Shown here: in pieces, positions 6,880 through 9,339 of the stretch | Layout: the number at the start of each line of letters is the position of its first letter | How positions within the stretch are numbered: position 1 is the first letter of the stretch | DNA from: Cyclobacteriaceae bacterium | Lineage (GTDB): Bacteria > Bacteroidota > Bacteroidia > Cytophagales > Cyclobacteriaceae | Assembly: GCA_013140395.1 (NCBI GenBank) | Contig: JABFSY010000268.1 | Span: 1-9,339, forward strand | DNA: 9,339 bases | Direction: 5' to 3' | Position numbers and translations under genes: made by a program | The notes under the pieces: model-generated | Told to the model about the DNA's origin: nothing | The model's database searches: none | The model's input: only the letters and a program-made list of their open reading frames with translations

Positions 6880-7639
6880 GGTGATAGGTCTTCAAGGCAA
6901 CAGCCTGTCCGTCAAACTCTGCGTAGGTGTTGAAATGAACCCACTCTCCTAAATTGATATACCGGCTGTTCACGCCCACTTCTAAGTCAAGCGGCAGGTG
7001 ACGATGTCCGAAAACATAGAAATCGTGGTGCGTCTCTTTTTCGATTGCCTTACAGTAGGAGAGGAGGAATTCGTTTTCTTCCCCATTGAATTTTTCTTCT
7101 CTTTTGGTATTCGCTAGTCGGCTTTGTTTGCTCCAAAGTTGTGCAATGCCCATACCCAGATTGGGATGAATGCGCGCAAACAGCCATTGACAGACCGTGC
7201 TGTTAAAGAACTTTTTTTGAATTTTATAAATAGAATCGCCCGGCCCAAGACCATCGCCATGGCCAATCAAGAAAACTTTACCGTTGATTTGCAGCGTTTG
7301 TGGCTCGCGGTAAATCACAATGTCAAGTTCTTTGGTGAAGTAATCGAACATCCACATGTCGTGATTGCCTGTAAAGAAGTAAATCGGTATTCCCCCATCT
7401 CTTAATTCGGCTAACTTTCCCTGAAAACGTATAAATCGTTTTGGGATCGCGTGCTTGTATTCAAACCAGAAGTCGAAAATATCGCCTAGTAAATAGATGC
7501 TGTGCGCGTCTCGTTTTATTTGATCCAGCCAGGCGATGATTCTTTTTTCACGCTCCAAACTAGATGCATAGTTTGGAACTCCCAGATGAAAATCGGAAGC
7601 GAAATAGATTTTTTTGTTGGACGGAAGAAGAATCTCCAT
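6869..7639 (-). CDS. lpxH: UDP-2,3-diacylglucosamine diphosphatase, LpxH family
   Basis: 256 residues of the calcineurin-like metallophosphoesterase fold. All metal-binding motifs of LpxH are present: SDFHLG (Asp16, His18), LGDIFDFWFEY (Asp53), GNHD (Asn92, His93), GHGDG (His127) and GHRH (His212, His214). LpxH removes UMP from UDP-2,3-diacylglucosamine to give lipid X in lipid A synthesis, acting on the inner face of the inner membrane with two Mn ions. The length fits the family (about 240-260). The hydrophobic, basic stretch at about 137-175 matches the lid region that holds the acyl chains. LpxH homologues such as LpxH2 share the metal motifs, so exact activity is slightly less certain than the fold. 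The ATG at 7639 begins directly before the first strand (KKIYFASD). A terminator separates it from ftsH upstream, and a Bacteroidota-type -7 element lies 14 bases before the ATG. Confidence 0.93.
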   Translation of the reverse strand: MEILLPSNKKIYFASDFHLGVPNYASSLEREKRIIAWLDQIKRDAHSIYLLGDIFDFWFEYKHAIPKRFIRFQGKLAELRDGGIPIYFFTGNHDMWMFDYFTKELDIVIYREPQTLQINGKVFLIGHGDGLGPGDSIYKIQKKFFNSTVCQWLFARIHPNLGMGIAQLWSKQSRLANTKREEKFNGEENEFLLSYCKAIEKETHHDFYVFGHRHLPLDLEVGVNSRYINLGEWVHFNTYAEFDGQAVALKTYHHVN

Positions 7640-7653
7640 TGGCTATGTCTTTG

Positions 7654-7661
7654 CAAAAATA
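7654..7661 (-). promoter_or_regulatory. Possible -7 promoter element for the lpxH unit
   Basis: On the minus strand this reads TATTTTTG, a full match to the Bacteroidota -7 consensus TAnnTTTG. It lies 14 bases before the lpxH ATG, so the transcript leader would be only a few bases long. No TTG is found at the expected -33 position, where the sequence is part of the ftsH terminator stem. The element is also the T-rich tail of that terminator, so the match may be a by-product of the T run. Confidence 0.35.
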
Positions 7662-7694
7662 GAAAAAGCCATTCAGAATAGCTGAATGGCTTTT
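7655..7694 (-). terminator. Rho-independent terminator after ftsH
   Basis: A 13-base stem pairs 7664-7676 with 7682-7694 around a 5-base loop; its core is GCCATTCAG / CTGAATGGC. On the minus strand it is followed by TTTTTCTATTTTT down to about 7655. It begins 19 bases after the ftsH stop, where a terminator for ftsH is expected. The A run on the other side would also allow it to work for plus-strand transcription, though no plus-strand gene ends here. Confidence 0.88.
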
Positions 7695-7713
7695 CAAGTG
7701 TTTTCAATGGATA

Positions 7714-9339
7714 CTATTCTTTTACGGAATCTGTAACGGGTTCCTTCGGAGCAGCAGTTTCTGCCGCAGCTTCGACTTTTTCTTTGTCAGGAGTTCCATT
7801 CGTAAACTTCTCATAGGTTGTCTGACCCGCAAACGGACGTTTTCCTATTAATCGCTCTAAGTCAGACTGGAACAAAATTTCTTTCTCTAACAGTTCTTTC
7901 GCGATTATATCCAGATGTTCTCTGTGGTGAATGAGCAAATCTTTGGTGCGCTGATACGCCTTGTCGATGATCTTCTTTACTTCTTCATCGATACGTTGTG
8001 CAGTTGCATCTGAATAAGGCTTATTGAACGTGTAGTCAGATTGTTTAGAATCAAAGAACGACATGTTTCCTATCTCTTTATTCATACCATAAACGGTCAC
8101 CATGCTATACGCCATTTTGGTGATGCGCTCTAAATCACTCAATGCACCCGTTGAAATCTTTTCAAAAATGATCTCTTCGGCCGCACGACCACCAAACGTC
8201 ATGCTCATTTCGTCCAGTAATTGTTCAGTTTGGTACAAGAACTGTTCTTTAGGCAAATATTGTGCATACCCCAACGCAGCTACGCCACGAGGTACGATGC
8301 TCACCTTTACGAGCGGATCAGCATGCTCTAGAAACCATCCTGCGACTGCATGACCTGCTTCGTGGTACGCCACAATTTTTTTCTCTTCTGGCGAAATGAT
8401 TTTGGTTTTCTTTTCCAATCCTCCGATCACCCGATCAATGGCGTCATGGAAATCCTGCATCTCAACTTCTGTTTTGTCTTTGCGAGCTGCAATGAGGGCT
8501 GCTTCGTTACACACGTTGGCAATTTCCGCACCGGCAAACCCGGGTGTTTGTGCAGCTAGTTTTTTTACGTCAACATCTTTTGAAAGCTTAATAGGCTTCA
8601 AGTGTACTTTAAAAATATGCTCTCGACCTGCGATGTCCGGTTTGTCGATACTGATTTGTCTATCAAAACGACCGGGGCGCATTAAGGCAGAGTCTAATAC
8701 ATCTGGTCTATTGGTAGCGGCAAGAATGATTACCCCACTATCGGTTGCAAAACCATCCATTTCTACCAACAACGAGTTCAAGGTGTTTTCGCGCTCGTCA
8801 TTCGATCCGGGCATTTGCCCTCTGCCGCGTGAGCGACCGATCGCATCAATCTCGTCAATGAAAACAATACAAGGAGCTTTTTCTTTTGCCTGCTTAAAAA
8901 GATCGCGTACGCGTGCTGCTCCTACGCCCACAAACATTTCTACGAAGTCTGAACCTGATAAGGAAAAGAAAGGCACGCCTGCTTCACCAGCTACGGCTTT
9001 CGCCAAAAGCGTTTTTCCTGTTCCCGGAGGGCCTATTAAGAGAGCACCTTTTGGAATCTTGCCGCCCAGCTTTGTAAACTTTTGCGGTGTTTTCAGGAAG
9101 TCAACAATCTCCTTCACTTCTTCTTTGGCTTCTTCCAAACCTGCCACGTCAGCAAACGTTATTTTTACTTTGCTTTCCGCATCAAAAAGAGCAGCCTTCG
9201 ATTTTCCTATGTTAAAGATCTGGCCGCCCGGACCTCCACCACCTGTCATTCTTCGCATCAACATCCAAAAACCGAACACGAGAAGAAACAAAAAGCCGAT
9301 ATTGAAAATCGTGTTGGTATAGTCTACGCGATCTTCCTT
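7714..9339 (-). CDS. ftsH: ATP-dependent zinc metalloprotease FtsH, 5' end cut by window edge
   Basis: 541 codons are visible; the frame is open to the right edge, so the real start, the first membrane helix and most of the periplasmic domain lie outside. The TTG at 9291 is an internal Leu codon, not a start: the preceding codons read [16 protein letters not shown] and lead into the second membrane helix (visible residues about 12-28). Then follow, in visible numbering: Walker A GPPGTGKT (103-110; 9033-9010), pore loop MFVGVGA (135-141), Walker B IVFIDE (158-163), second region of homology [20 protein letters not shown] with arginine fingers (208-227), zinc motif HEAGH (326-330; 8364-8350) and the third zinc ligand Asp402 in GALSDLER. 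FtsH forms a hexamer in the inner membrane, unfolds damaged or short-lived membrane and cytosolic proteins and degrades them. The C-terminal tail is charged and rich in Ala, Glu and Pro. In other bacteria FtsH controls lipid A synthesis by degrading LpxC; an lpx gene downstream fits this theme, but a terminator separates them. Confidence 0.98.
   Translation of the reverse strand, partial: KEDRVDYTNTIFNIGFLFLLVFGFWMLMRRMTGGGGPGGQIFNIGKSKAALFDAESKVKITFADVAGLEEAKEEVKEIVDFLKTPQKFTKLGGKIPKGALLIGPPGTGKTLLAKAVAGEAGVPFFSLSGSDFVEMFVGVGAARVRDLFKQAKEKAPCIVFIDEIDAIGRSRGRGQMPGSNDERENTLNSLLVEMDGFATDSGVIILAATNRPDVLDSALMRPGRFDRQISIDKPDIAGREHIFKVHLKPIKLSKDVDVKKLAAQTPGFAGAEIANVCNEAALIAARKDKTEVEMQDFHDAIDRVIGGLEKKTKIISPEEKKIVAYHEAGHAVAGWFLEHADPLVKVSIVPRGVAALGYAQYLPKEQFLYQTEQLLDEMSMTFGGRAAEEIIFEKISTGALSDLERITKMAYSMVTVYGMNKEIGNMSFFDSKQSDYTFNKPYSDATAQRIDEEVKKIIDKAYQRTKDLLIHHREHLDIIAKELLEKEILFQSDLERLIGKRPFAGQTTYEKFTNGTPDKEKVEAAAETAAPKEPVTDSVKE

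Noticed and set aside
9289..9291. TTG as the start codon of ftsH
   Set aside because: The frame continues upstream with typical FtsH periplasmic and membrane sequence to the window edge, so this is an internal Leu codon and the gene is partial.
8396..9322. A 308-codon open frame on the plus strand opposite ftsH
   Set aside because: It lies wholly antisense to highly conserved FtsH motifs. Its translation is rich in Ser, Ala and Pro with no recognisable domain, as expected from the complement of a conserved coding region.
1..9339. CRISPR arrays, tRNA or rRNA genes, insertion sequences and attachment sites
   Set aside because: The window is almost filled by coding sequence. No repeat array, transposase-like frame or tRNA-like sequence was seen, and no gap exceeds 190 bases.

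Overview
The window looks like a chromosomal segment of a member of the Bacteroidota, probably of the Cytophagales type. This rests on several points: a Gram-negative lipid A enzyme (LpxH family), a secreted DUF2807 protein, almost no Shine-Dalgarno sequences in front of genes, one sequence matching the Bacteroidota -7 promoter element (TAnnTTTG), moderate GC and typical Bacteroidota FtsH wording. The phylum call is fairly safe; the order is inference. Every supported gene is on the minus strand, so transcription runs from right to left, and nothing on the plus strand looks like a real gene.

Reading in the direction of transcription, the right end (9339-7714) holds the 3' part of ftsH, the membrane-bound AAA+ zinc protease. 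It is cut by the window edge inside the periplasmic domain and closed by a strong hairpin terminator at about 7655-7694. Next come an LpxH-type UDP-2,3-diacylglucosamine pyrophosphatase (7639-6869) and, overlapping it by 11 bases, a secreted beta-propeller-like protein of unknown function (6879-6070). After a 133-base gap with a small palindrome and a 10-base tandem repeat come a TerB-like helical protein (5936-5556) and a secreted DUF2807 protein whose C-terminal half is a regular Gly-containing solenoid (5467-4757).

After a further 187-base gap with a spaced direct repeat, the left half of the window is a two-gene unit. The first gene is a 1141-residue fusion of a transglutaminase-like domain with a DUF2126 putative amidoligase domain (4569-1144). 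Eight bases after it starts a circularly permuted ATP-grasp ligase (1135 to beyond the left edge).

The left unit is the most interesting part. A protease-fold enzyme with an intact Cys-His-Asp triad, a putative COOH-NH2 ligase in the same polypeptide and an ATP-grasp ligase in the next gene match a gene neighbourhood that comparative genomics has proposed to make or attach a peptide or amide. I know of no experimentally established product. The family is known, so the system is under-characterised rather than wholly new. The rest of the window is mostly envelope housekeeping: protein quality control in the inner membrane, lipid A synthesis and two exported proteins of unknown role.
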